Assembly (NCBI RefSeq): GCF_963576615.1 | Contig: NC_088710.1 | Coordinates: 21,075,114 to 21,139,113, forward strand | DNA: 64,000 nucleotides | Origin: Watersipora subatra | Lineage: Eukaryota > Bryozoa > Gymnolaemata > Cheilostomatida > Watersiporidae | Direction of reading: 5' to 3' | Shown here: piece by piece, positions 1 through 10,700 of the stretch | Numbering within the stretch: the first letter of the stretch is position 1 | Layout: every line of letters begins with the position of its first letter | The notes under the pieces: generated by a model | The model's database searches: none | What the model saw: the letters and a program-made list of their open reading frames with translations, nothing else | Told to the model about the DNA's origin: nothing | Made by a program: the position numbers and the translations under genes

Positions 1-160
1 TGCAGAAGAAGAGTTGAGGTCAGAAAACATTGTGGAAGATATTGAACAGCCAGAATATGTTTTTTCCATCAAAGACAACAATCAGAATGCAACTGACCGA
101 GCAAACGATGCAAATGTTTTTGTTTCAAAAATTTCATTTTCTTTTCTGCATGTAATATAA
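1..160 (+). other. 3' tail of an unrecognised ORF, left inverted copy
   Basis: A frame open from base 2 runs about 52 codons to a TAA at 158-160. It is acidic and Asn-rich, beginning AEEELRSENIVED. A diverged copy of the same tail lies inverted at 1930-2102, on the far side of the palindrome, with a different C-terminus. The copies differ by one whole-codon indel (EEEL versus EKL) and many substitutions, roughly 80% nucleotide identity by eye. It could be the end of a host exon or of a transposon protein; I do not recognise the family. Confidence 0.3.
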
Positions 161-317
161 GGATGGTTCATTTATGTCACGTGTTCTTGAATATACATAT
201 ATTGATATATATTGATATGTATGATATTGAAATATGATTGCTACAGTTCACAGCCAAAACTAGCTTTTTGTGTGCAACAGAAAAAGAGTTATGAGTGTCG
301 ATTTATTGTAAGCTGTA

Positions 318-1763
318 TTAAAGGTTGACTTGCAACAAGATTAACATTTTTGTTATTTGGTATCAAAAAATTCACCATGTCTTACTCTGCTGTGTTGTAG
401 GCGCAAAATATGTGGAAATGTGATTACAAGCTCTTAAAAGCTAAAAACTGAACAGTTAATCGCAGCCATCACGAAACCGCCTTAGGTTGGAATCCCTTTC
501 CAAAACGGCTCAAATGGGACGTAGTTGTTACAGGATGGTTTCTGTTTACACTTTCATGCAACCTCATTCGTCAAAATATTTTCATAAATATACTTCATGC
601 ATTCAATAAAACCATGTCTATTGTTCTTACGCGTCTGTTTTATCGTCATTGTAATGCTGTCACTTTTAGCACTGATATCTTATAACTTACCGTAAAAATT
701 CGTTAAACTTTTTAACCTTAGCTCAAAGGAGTACATATCATTGTCTGATAATCAAGACGAGTCTGTTGGTCACCTGTGATAATCGAAAAGTGCTGCAAAA
801 ATTATTTTTGAAGTATTGGGTCACGTGATCAGATTACGACTTGACGATTGAATAATGCCGAAACAAAACTGTAAAGTAGCGAGCATCTATATTTGGTCAG
901 GACTCCGGTAGAACCTGAACTGTTTGTCATAAACTAGTGTTACGAAACGTTTTATATTGAGCCTTTTATTTCATGTGATAACATCACTTGTCAAAACAAT
1001 ATTAATTCCGTCGTAAAGGGATTCCAAACTACGTTTGGAATCCCTTTATGACGGACGACGTACTCAAACCCAATGTGGTTATTGTTTTGACAAGTGATGT
1101 TATCACATGAAATAAAAGGCTCAATATAAAACGTTTCGTAACACTAGTTTATGACAAACAGTTCAGGTTCTACCGGAGTCCTGACCAAATATAGATGCTC
1201 GCTACTTTACAGTTTTGTTTCGGCATTATTCAATCGTCAAGTTGTAATCTGATCACGTGACCCAATACTTCAAAAATAATTTTTGCAGCACTTTTCGATT
1301 ATCACAGGTGACCAACAGGCTCGTCATGATTATCAGACAATGATAAGTACTCCTTCGAGCTAAGGTTAAAAAGTTTAACAAATTTTTACGGTAAGTTATA
1401 AGATATCAGTGCTAAAAGTGACAGCATTACAATGACGATAAAACAGACGCGTAAGAACAATAGACATGGTTTTATTGAATGCATGAAGTATATTTATGAA
1501 AATATTTTGACGAATGAGGTTGCATGAAAGTGTAAACAGAAACCATCCTGTAACAACTACGTCCCATTTGAGCCGTTTTGGAAAGGGATTCCAACCTAAG
1601 GCGGTTTCGTGATGGCTGCGATTAACTGTTCAGTTTTTAGCTTTTAAGAGCTTGTAATCACATTTCCACATATTTTACACCTACAACACAGCAGAGTAAG
1701 ACATGGAGAATATTTTGATACCAAATAACTGTAATATGAATTTTGTTGCAAGTCAACCTTTAA
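318..1763. mobile_element. Foldback (palindromic) DNA element, about 1.45 kb
   Basis: Two inverted arms, about 318-1003 and 1078-1763, surround a 74-bp centre that itself contains a hairpin at about 1010-1055 (AAGGGATTCCAAAC / GTTTGGAATCCCTT). Inner arm parts differ at only a handful of sites; the outermost 60-70 bases differ more. Both ends carry AAAGGTTGACTTGCAAC preceded by TTAA. The same terminal sequence bounds the short MITE at 16601-16835, which also shares the first ~170 bases and the GGAATCCCTTTAT/ACGTACTCAA centre. No transposase is encoded, so this is a non-autonomous foldback relative of that MITE family. A TTAA target duplication is suggested but not proven. Confidence 0.75.
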
Positions 1764-1929
1764 GAAAACCGCAAGGATGCTATTAAATAATTTGCTGAAA
1801 ATTTGCAAATTTACAAGTTATATAATGATAATCGATCAAAAGCTGCAAATTTAAATATTCATAAACAAGTGACATAAACAAAACATAATTATATTACATG
1901 CAGAAACAAAGTTAGCATTTTTAAAACGA

Positions 1930-2102
1930 TGCAAAAATAATTGCATTGTTTGCTCTGATAGCCGTGGTGTGATTGTTGCTTTCGATGGAATGAACATCTT
2001 CTGGTTGTTTACTATCTTCCACAATGTCTTCTGACCTCAACTTTTCTGCACTGCTGAAGTAGTCGGTATTAGCGTCCAAACAATTTTTGGCAGAGCGATA
2101 CT
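1930..2102 (-). other. 3' tail of an unrecognised ORF, right inverted copy
   Basis: On the - strand an open frame begins after a possible acceptor (GCGTAAAAG, about 2101) and reads YRSAKNCLDANTDYFSSAEK, then an acidic tail and a TAA. It is a diverged inverted copy of the ORF tail at 1-160. Homology continues beyond the stop, for example TTTCTGCATGTAATATA and a TTTATGTCAC stretch. Either this is a terminal exon duplicated with the palindrome, or part of a larger transposon; I cannot tell which. Confidence 0.3.
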
Positions 2103-2604
2103 TTTACGCGTTACATTTAGCACAAATGTACAAACTAGTCGTTCATCTACCATCGTAAAGGTAAACCATTTTATATACATGTACTTTGAAATATCAATAC
2201 CGCGTTAAATAAGGAACTACTGCTAGCCTGATACAGTTATTAATTATTTCTATGGTAATGCTTTCAAAGTTTTAACGAGAAAAACGAAAGCTCTGGAGTT
2301 GGACAATGAAAGTATTATTTGTTATTGATGTAAACGATTCATTATTAATACGAGTTTGTGGACACTCTTCTACTGATCACTTGATATTATGTGTTCATAA
2401 AATTCAAAGATTGTCAAAGTGGTGGTTAAATAAAGGTGGCAGTCTATTTTTCAACCTTTCTCTTACAGCGGCGGTCAAATAGAGGTGGCATTCAATTAGA
2501 GGTTTAACGGTATATAAATCTCAGTGTTTGTTTGTCTTTTTGCTTTCATCAGTGTGTCTAGTCATAGCGATTAAAATTTAGCAATACAAAATCTGCTTTG
2601 CAGA

Positions 2605-2675
2605 GGATTTCAACTCCTGACATTCAAATCTCAAGTCTACAAACAAGTGTGCCTAACCACTAAACTAAGCCGTTC
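2605..2675 (-). repeat. tRNA-derived SINE fragment
   Basis: The - strand has an A-box-like TAGTTTAGTGGTTAGGC followed about 35 bases later by a B-box-like GGAGTTGAAATCC, the internal polymerase III promoter layout of a tRNA-derived SINE. It does not fold into a full cloverleaf by eye. The rest of 2103-3120 holds no gene I can support; around 2420-2515 there is a short imperfect direct repeat (GGTGGCAGTC / GGTGGCATTC). Confidence 0.45.
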
Positions 2676-3124
2676 TTATTGTTTTTAAAGCTCTTACATA
2701 TCGGTATATCCTTATCGCGATTGCACATGCTGAATATGCACTTTTTATTATCAATTAATATTACCTTTTACTATTGCAAATTTTAGAAATATGTTAGAAA
2801 CTTTTTTCACCATTACCCATTTCCTATTTTTTAAATTTGTATTTTGTAATTTTCAGGCATGCCATTTTGCACTCCTATTTCCGGTGTTGATAAATATGTA
2901 AAAGATAACTACTTTTTATATGGACAAATGTATTATCTGGAGTAGGAGTTGCCTCTACATTCTCTCTCCGTTGGCCAAACAAAGAAGTCCGATATCTCAC
3001 TTTTACATTTGTACCAGTATCGAGAGCCACCAGTATCGTCCATCAAAACTTTTAATACAACGAGCTTTTGCTGCAGCAGTAACCTTTTTTATACTTCCAT
3101 GTACTCATTGTTTATTTTTTCTCC

Positions 3125-3515
3125 TAATTTATTTGAACTGAACAAAAACACTTCTCATAATATAAAGTTGAAAAGTTAGAATGGTAAATGTTGTATATGT
3201 TGAATAAAAATAAGGTTTTTGATTTGTGATTTATTTTCATCAACGAAATTAGTTGAGCAAAAGAAAAAAAGCTGGAGGAGTGATGAAGCCCATAATACGC
3301 AATAGCATAGCTAGTCGGAGCGTTGGGCTTGTCGTCATCGGTTTTATTCACATGTTAAAAAGATACAACCTGAGTTCTCTCTTGAAACTGGCCATCTTCT
3401 CTATGCATTTAATAGACTTAGGTAGTTGATTCCAAAAAATGGCGTGTTGGAAATCCACCTTGCGATGGCCTGCCCATAGATTGCGCAAAGACTTTTATTA
3501 CTCGGGCAACGCCGG
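3125..3515 (-). repeat. SINE-like family 1, split by a nested LINE relic
   Basis: Bases 3125-3211 match the interior of family 1 on the - strand (compare 43950-44040), and 3484-3510 match its conserved core (AAAGACTTTTATTACTCGGG, CAACGCCGGG). In intact copies these parts adjoin. Here about 270 bases with a LINE reverse transcriptase C-terminus separate them, so the LINE fragment inserted into an older SINE. Confidence 0.5.
3348..3483 (-). pseudogene. LINE reverse transcriptase C-terminal relic
   Basis: The - strand frame ending at a TGA (3348-3350) contains FWNQLPKSIKCIEKMASFKR followed by ELRLYLFNM and stop. The W-N-x-L-P ... FK-x-x-L-x-x-YL pattern is the usual end of a non-LTR retrotransposon reverse transcriptase protein. 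Only about 40 codons survive, with no RT core. It is a 5'-truncated copy. Confidence 0.55.
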
Positions 3516-4123
3516 GCATTCATATAGTTCTATCAATATAAAACATCGTATGCAGAAGCTATGAGCCACATTTTACATGTATATTCTACTTTCTAAATTT
3601 CAAAAAACAACAATACTTATTGCCAGTGTTTTTGTTTTATTAAACTTTAAATATTACACAAAGATTCATGTGAAATATCCCATCTTCAATATCCTCTCTA
3701 CCCTCTATATATACGCTAGCATGAATTATTTTACAGGCATTGGAAAAAAATGTTTGAATGGACCAAGTGGGACATATACAAATGTTGTGCTGGTTTGTCA
3801 GAATATAAAAATGTTATTTCTGTTATAAGTTGGTTCTCAGGAGTTATGATACCTTACCTCCTGTACTTTCTGTTAGTTCAACTTAAATAGCCTCTGATAC
3901 CTGACTGCTACACTGTTTCAGTCTAGCAGACTTCAGCCAAATATCTTTTTGTGGTTTGAGTAAGGCTATGTTATAGAGGTCAGTCCGCTACAGCCCAATT
4001 AAAAATGCCATTTTTACCGTGTTGACCAGAATTCAATACAATCCTGAAGACGCCATTCATCTTGCAAGTATGTGTAATCAGCTCTGAAGGTGTTAAAAAT
4101 TTGAATCACTACCCAAACACATC
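3516..4123. other. Non-coding stretch upstream of YOD1 exon
   Basis: No exon, RNA gene or recognised repeat could be supported. I looked here for the missing YOD1 N-terminal exons (UBX-like domain, donor in phase 1) and saw none. Confidence 0.4.
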
Positions 4124-4508
4124 CAGAGCCGTAGAGCTTCACAGAGTCCCGCGACCAACAGAAGCGTATATGAGAGCTCGCTCATTCCCAAACAAACAGG
4201 CCACGCCCACTATTTTTATATAAGCTATAATGGAGAGACCGCAATATTAACCAACAAAAATTACTCCCATTGGCAGTTGCTCTGAAATTGATTGTTGTAT
4301 TGTACACAATTTGAAAGAAAACAAAATTCCCACTATATGCTACCAATATTGTTTTGTAAAAAAGGAAAGTAAATGCAAAAAAGTGAGCTATTGAGAGCGA
4401 GGTATGAATATTCCATTAGAGATCAGTATGTCGATCGAGTTTGTTTGGAAACAAACGTTTTGTTTCCGGTTTTGGTCACGGGACTCTGTGAAGCTATGGG
4501 GCTCTGAA
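4124..4508. mobile_element. MITE with about 35-bp terminal inverted repeats
   Basis: The left end (GTAGAGCTTCACAGAGTCCC within 4124-4160) is the inverse of the right end (GGGACTCTGTGAAGC within 4472-4508), including an outer CAGAGCC / GGCTCTG. The 385-bp element has no coding capacity and ends 84 bases before the YOD1 exon acceptor. Superfamily not assigned; no clear target duplication. Confidence 0.6.
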
Positions 4509-4592
4509 CACGTCGAGGAAAAAATAGTGTAACAGCTGTAGTTGTTTCCACCTGAATCATGTTTGTTGAGAGCATCTATACTTTTATTACAG

Positions 4593-7446
4593 AAAGGAGT
4601 TTGTCACCACACAGCGGTCAAGTAAAAAAGGAAGCATTAGGAGACACATCCATCAGACGGAAAGCTGTTCCAGCCAATAACTCCTGCCTGTTCTCAAGCA
4701 TTGACTTCTGTATCAATGGTGTACTCAAACTCAGTAATGCAACAGAAATGAGGAGAACTGTGGCGGACATTATATTATCACAGCCTAAAAAATATACTGA
4801 AGCATTATTGGGTGGGTGGATTATACCGACTGTATCATTAGCATTAATGTAGGTATAACTTTCTATTGAAATTGGTAGTCATCAAAAAATGATGTTTTTC
4901 ATTAAATGCCAAAAAAATGAGGTTTTCTGTTACATGTAAAAAAAAGAAAAATAATAAAAGACAGATATCAAGAATAATTAAGTGAATTGAACAGACATGT
5001 TTTAAAAGTTGATAATCTAATAGTATTGTGGAGGAGGTGGGATAGCGACTTGTAGGTTATAGTAACAGAAAGTTGATAAAGTGAAAGATACGATGAAGTC
5101 TCTTCATAGGAAGTCTGATGAGTCTATCATGTTATAAGACTAGAAATATGTTTGTACTCATATAAAGTTTATAATATGAAGTATACAGGATATGACCATC
5201 TGTACATGTGTACTTATTAGGCTTCTTATAAACTGAAACATACAGTTGTGGATGTAGTATGTTGGTGTCACGAAATAGAAAATTAATGGAGATTGGAGCA
5301 TCTAGGCTGTTACGGTAGCGCGTATAGAATATCGCTGGGTAGATTGTTAATTTGAAAATCTATTTCCATCAGGGCAGTAAAAAACTCAAAATTTTTAATA
5401 CAAGGTTTTTCTAATAACAGCTCATGTTTATAAAATTATTTCTACGTTTCTGTTGTTTATATATATCAACATATTTGCTGAGGTTTTCATTCAAGTGTTT
5501 GAAAACTAAAGTCTCTACAACTTACAGATCGCAGAAGAAAAAGTTCATCCGCACTAACCAGTTAGGGTGATAAGTAGTCAACTAAATATTTCTAAATACA
5601 CATTTACCAAATCACGATTGATGTATCAGTTTTATGACTTGTATGTCTGGCTGTAAGATTTTCATTAGTGTATATGAAACATTTGATTCCAATATTTTAA
5701 GCTAGTCTCATTTTTTGACTTGAAGGTGTGATAGTGGCTGACTTGAAGGTGTGATAGTGGCAAAGTTTATGCGCTTTACAAAATGGTGAAGATGCTCACA
5801 AATTTAACTCACTCAGGAGTCATCTCCTCATGAAACAAATTATATTTGTTCAGCCGGGTTGCGTACGACCAGTGACGCAAGTCCATGGCAAACATGAAGA
5901 TGTGTCACGGTCATGTCATAGATCTGCATTGAAGTTTCTACTAAAAAAAATCTAGCGCTTTGGACGACGCATTATTACCTCGTCATTTTCTGCTACTAGT
6001 CTTTGAGGCAGATCTTTTAAATGATCGTGATGTTTATTAAGAAAACAAATCTCATCACTAGCAAAATTACAAGTGTGTTGTCATTTCACTTTCTTCTCCA
6101 GGATACACATTACTGCAGAATTTATGTCATTTGGTGTTTCTATGTCAGTATGAACAACTTTACATCACTATTGCATTAGCTCCAAATTCTACCATGTCCA
6201 ATATGAGTTGAATTTATTTTGTTTTAAACATGTTTACCAAAAGAAATCTTACATTTTTAACTGCATTAAAAATATGAAAACAACCCAACTTTGTGTTATA
6301 TGTTTTTATATGAAACATTGCCTTGTCAGCAATGGAAATGTATTGTTATCAGCGTTTCCATAGCCCATCGCACAAATTAAGGGCAATGATCTATAAATGG
6401 TTTTGACATAAATGTAAACATGGAAAAGTTATCACTCTACAAAGTATCAAAAATACTCATGCAACACCGCCTTAAACCTCCATATAATCAGGAATGGAGA
6501 TGAAAACAAATGTAAGAAAATAATTACACACAGATAGACTTTTTTGTGTACAAGTAATCCGTGTAACTAATATGCTTTTAGGTTTAAACTAATGATGTTT
6601 TCCGATTCATGGAAAGTGACAATTATTCACCAAGTTGGTTTAAATTCCTCTTAGTGGTTAGCACTTACCCAATGTGATACAGACAAGTTGTAACTAGGTT
6701 ATTCAAGGGCTCATCAGTTTGTAATAACAATTTAGAGATGTATTGTTTCAAGAAACCTTTATTTGACATGGTGACCTCGTTTGACCTCATGGAACACTCA
6801 TTTATATCATGCTGGTCTTTCTCACGACTGACCATTGCTTGATGAGTTGGTTTCATTGTTATGACATGATAAATCTTTTATATCGAACATCTTCCGTCCG
6901 CTCAGCTGCTGTTCTTGGTCGTACTGCTGCCGGCATTGTAACACTTACTGCAAATTCTGAGCAATTACTAGTCTTGTTCCTTGATTTTATTCCTTATGTT
7001 CATTAATGATTATCTATGTAGGTCAAAAGCCAGAGGATTATGCAAATTGGGTGAAGTACCCCGACTCCTGGGGTGGAGCTATTGAGCTGTCAATCCTCTG
7101 TCACCATTACATGACAGAGATGGTTGTGGTGGATATACAGCACACGAGGACAGAAAAGTTTGGAGAGCAGTATGACAATAGAATACTGCTTATATATGAT
7201 GGCATTCATTATGACCCACTGTATGAGGGCAGCGAATCTAAACCAAGAACAATCTTTTCTGTCAATGATGACAGGGTGGTCACACAGGCACTTTCCTTAG
7301 CAGAGAAGGAAAAAGCTAATAGACAATACACGGATGCCAAAAACTTTAAGTTGAAATGCGTGACTTGCGGTCAAGGTCTAGCTGGCCAGAAAGAGTTGAG
7401 CAAACACGCTAAAGACACTGGCCATAGCAACTTCGCCGAGTTTTAG
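4593..7446 (+). CDS. YOD1: Ubiquitin thioesterase OTU1 (YOD1), last two exons, 5' partial
   Basis: YOD1/OTU1 is a deubiquitinase that works with p97/VCP in ER-associated degradation. Two exons are visible: 4593-4811 (acceptor TTTTATTACAG, phase 1; donor G|GTGGGT, phase 1) and 7022-7446 (acceptor TATGTAG), stop TAG. They join as ALLG-QKPEDYANWVKYPDSWGG, which fits the family across the junction. The OTU domain has the nucleophile Cys (codon 4685-4687, NNSCLF), the WGGAIELSIL segment and the catalytic His (codon 7207-7209, DGIHYDP). The C-terminus has the typical C2H2 finger (CVTCGQGLAGQ ... HAKDTGHSNF). Oddity: the usual PADNSC reads PANNSC, with AAT at 4676-4678 replacing the Asp normally counted as catalytic. 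The N-terminal UBX-like exons were not found and may lie left of the window, which would put the palindrome inside an intron. An upstream ATG at 4559 lies in the intron and is not the start. Confidence 0.9.
4870..5330 (+). repeat. Interspersed repeat B, copy 1 (in YOD1 intron)
   Basis: This stretch shares blocks with 58855-59110 (same strand) and 34480-34690 (inverted). Shared blocks include ATGATGTTTTTCATTA, TAATAGTATTGTGGA and GATGTAGTATGTTGGTGT. No coding capacity or termini were recognised. The rest of the 2.2-kb intron holds a 23-bp direct doubling (GACTTGAAGGTGTGATAGTGGC, about 5718-5761) and nothing else I can name. Confidence 0.5.
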
Positions 7447-7540
7447 TTGTTTTTTTCTTCCGACCTTTCTGCCGAGGAGCTATAGTTCATTGTTCTAGTA
7501 TAATTTTATGTTTATCTTAGTTGCTTGCAGTCATAATATC

Positions 7541-7594
7541 TTTATTTATAGTCTTTGACTCTAAATGTTATAAAAATATAAAAAATAAAATAAA
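7541..7594. promoter_or_regulatory. Candidate poly(A) signals of the convergent YOD1 / ACAD pair
   Basis: YOD1 has AATAAA at 7584-7589 and 7589-7594 on the + strand, 138 bases past its stop. The nearest - strand AATAAA for the acyl-CoA dehydrogenase is 7541-7546, which lies inside the YOD1 3' UTR. If both are used, the two mRNAs overlap by a few tens of bases at their 3' ends. Confidence 0.4.
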
Positions 7595-7700
7595 TTACAA
7601 TTAAATCAATCACTATCAATAGAATGAATTGTAGTATTAAAAATAGGATTTGGCCCCAATACTGGATAAGGAAAATGTATATTGATTAGAGAGAACTGCC

Positions 7701-10700
7701 CTATTTAAAGGGAGGCAGGTTCTTCATTTCCTTTGCTATGATGGCGAGCATCACCTCATCAGCACCGCCTCCGATGGACAGGAGACGGAAATCCCTGTAA
7801 CCATTACAAAAAACTTGTTTTAGCAACCCAAAGGAGGTGACTACACACAAGCTTGAGCAAATTACAGTGTACAGTGCGTGCACCCTCAGGTTACGATGAC
7901 CCTGTCATACGATTTTTTCACCCTATGATGTAAAACATGATTTTTCGCCATACGATATCAACGACAATTTCTCTCCAAAATCAAATTTGGCAGTCAGCAT
8001 GCTGATTATGTCGGAATAACAATATGCCGATATGCCTTTCACCGAAATCCCTCTAAAAACGAATGAAAGAGATACGATGCTCAATCTCGCTCAATTCGAA
8101 GTTATTCATTAATGTTAAAACGAAACTGAAAACAGATAGGTGGTAAAATTTTAGCCGATGAAAAAGTTGAAATTCAGTAAAATAGTTAAAACTACATACT
8201 AAAACTTCACTTTAAGCATGCGTTTAATAAATTCATTTATTAAACGCATAAAAGCTAAATTCATTTAAGTTAAATTCAACATTTATGTTACACATCTGCC
8301 TCGCGGTTAGAACACCCTATGGTACATACTGTACATAGTACATTGTGGTGTTACATTTTCTTGTAGACCATAACCACTAAATACACTAAAGTTACTATAG
8401 ATGACTATAGTTACTAAGGTTAATATATTATTTTGTTACTAGTTTTTAACATATACAGAACATGTATAAAAATTTGGTGATTTTTACTAGGGAGCGTTTT
8501 CATTAGATAATCACTATGGGTTTCTATACTCCTCTATACGAAATTTTCGCCTTATGATGCCAACACGGGAAAAGATTAAAAATGTATGGCGAGGATCCAC
8601 TGTGTTCCACAAATTCAATCATGGTGACATTACCTCAGTGCCAGCCAATCAAAACTATATCAGTAAAGGGTGAAATCAGTTTGTTTGCTGAGTTAATACA
8701 GCTGGTTTTGGATTATCTCTGGGGTAAACGTCAAGAAACATACAGTGGTGATCGTATTTATGGGACCACTCAAAATATACATTTTTGTTGTTAATTCATA
8801 TATTGTTATGTCGGTATTATATGAATTATGACAATATCCACATCAATAGAAAGCTCAGAATGTACTGGATAAGAATATTGGGCAAAACTAACTGATATTT
8901 GCTTTATTAGTTTGATTTTTGTACAATATGGTATTTTCGGCATGAAGCGGTACAAAAATCCAAAATAAATAATGTTTAAATTTGTGGTAAACGTAAATTA
9001 ATTTGACATAATTTTAGAACATAACTCTATAAAAGTTAATTGGTGGTGTTTTTAAGTTTCTTTAGAGTATTTCTAGCATCCTAGTAATTGGTATGACACC
9101 ATAAGCCTAGACTGACCTGATAGGATATACATAATGGGTGCCTATTAAACAGATTTTATTACTAGAGTGCACCTTTGGTGGTAGACAGAATGTCTAGAAT
9201 ATTTGCTTTTCAAATATGTATAATAGACCTGCACGATTTGTCTCCCCATGCCAATTCGGTTATCGACCCCAACCTCAATCGAACACTGTTTATAACTGAC
9301 ACACATGATGACTCACCACGGTGTCAAACGATGTCACAATTGCTTGCGGTTAACCTGACACTGAGGCCACCTGAACATCCTCATTTCATGAACCGTAACT
9401 TCAGATTTTTGTAATGAAATATAAATAGCTTTTAAGAATGGATGTGATATCTACGTATATGTAAAGCAAAGATTAAAAATAAAAAACCTTTCACGAGAAA
9501 ATAGTGTCAATTTCCATGGAAGAATCTGTGAATTCGGCGCAGTTTTTATGATATGAAAACGGAAACCGCACCAAAAAATCGCACCGGTGAACTGGTGTTG
9601 CCGGCTTTGTCTGATGTCAGAAAATGAAAGATTCGACTCGATTTAATAGAAACTAACCGCAACCACTGGATCAAACCGAACCATCGTGCAGGTCTAATGT
9701 ATAATATGTATGGTCTGAGATTAGTGGGAAAGGGAGTTTATGCCATAAAAGATTATTATGAAATTACCAGGCGGTCCCATTAGTATGATCACCACTGTAG
9801 ATCAATGAATCAGTGTATGTTTGGGTCTACCCATATGCATCAACTTGGAGTTGTCCACCCATATGCGTAAACTTGGAGTTATCTTATTCAGCTCATTTTT
9901 AAGGACACACGATTGAAGTGGTAATTATTCTTCCCATGTAGAGGTTGACTTGCGTATGAATTCAATAAAAACGCTCAAAGCATTCATCGAATCGTGTTTG
10001 TTTTATAAGCAAGTGGTTGGCTTTTGTAGCCAATAATCCTTATCTGTTTAAAAGATATCTCGGACCATGGTTTTTGATGCTGCCTGCTAAGGACTCTATG
10101 GCTTGATTACCATGTGCCATCAAATTATAATTGACAAAAATTGTGTAATTCTACTGCAACTGTGAAGGGTGTGCGATTGGAATCTGAACGCCATACGTAT
10201 ACCTTTACCGATAGAAGATTCAAATGTCACAACAAAGAGGAAAAAATGCCACAAAAAGAAACAGTTAAAAAGAGGGTACCTGAAAAGACGACTAATAAGG
10301 ACCTCGCTTGTGAAGCCCATACCACCCCAGTACTGGAGACACGCATCGGGGATTTCCCTAGCCAACCTTCCGACCTTCAGCTTGCCCATTGAGGCCAACT
10401 TAGTCACATCCTGTCCACCCACATACTGCTCTGCAACACCGGAGATCATCAACTAATGCTATCGAAATGAATGGCTACTCTATTTCTTTACTTGTAACAG
10501 CTGCAAGTAACCCTTATTGATTTGATTCTATCAATTAAAATCTTTCTAAGGGTGACACGTTCCGAAATTCAAAGTGTGTAAAAACTTGTACCAAAACAAA
10601 ACGAGCAACTAACTGAATAATTTACATTTTCATTTTTGCCCAAAGCCTGTCCCACTAAACGATGCCAAATTGACCTGTGCAAGTATATCGCCCAGAGCCA

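Noticed and set aside
4559..4592. ATG at 4559 as the start of YOD1
   Set aside because: It lies upstream of a good splice acceptor (TTTTATTACAG, 4582-4592), and the family's conserved sequence begins only downstream. The real start must be in an earlier exon.
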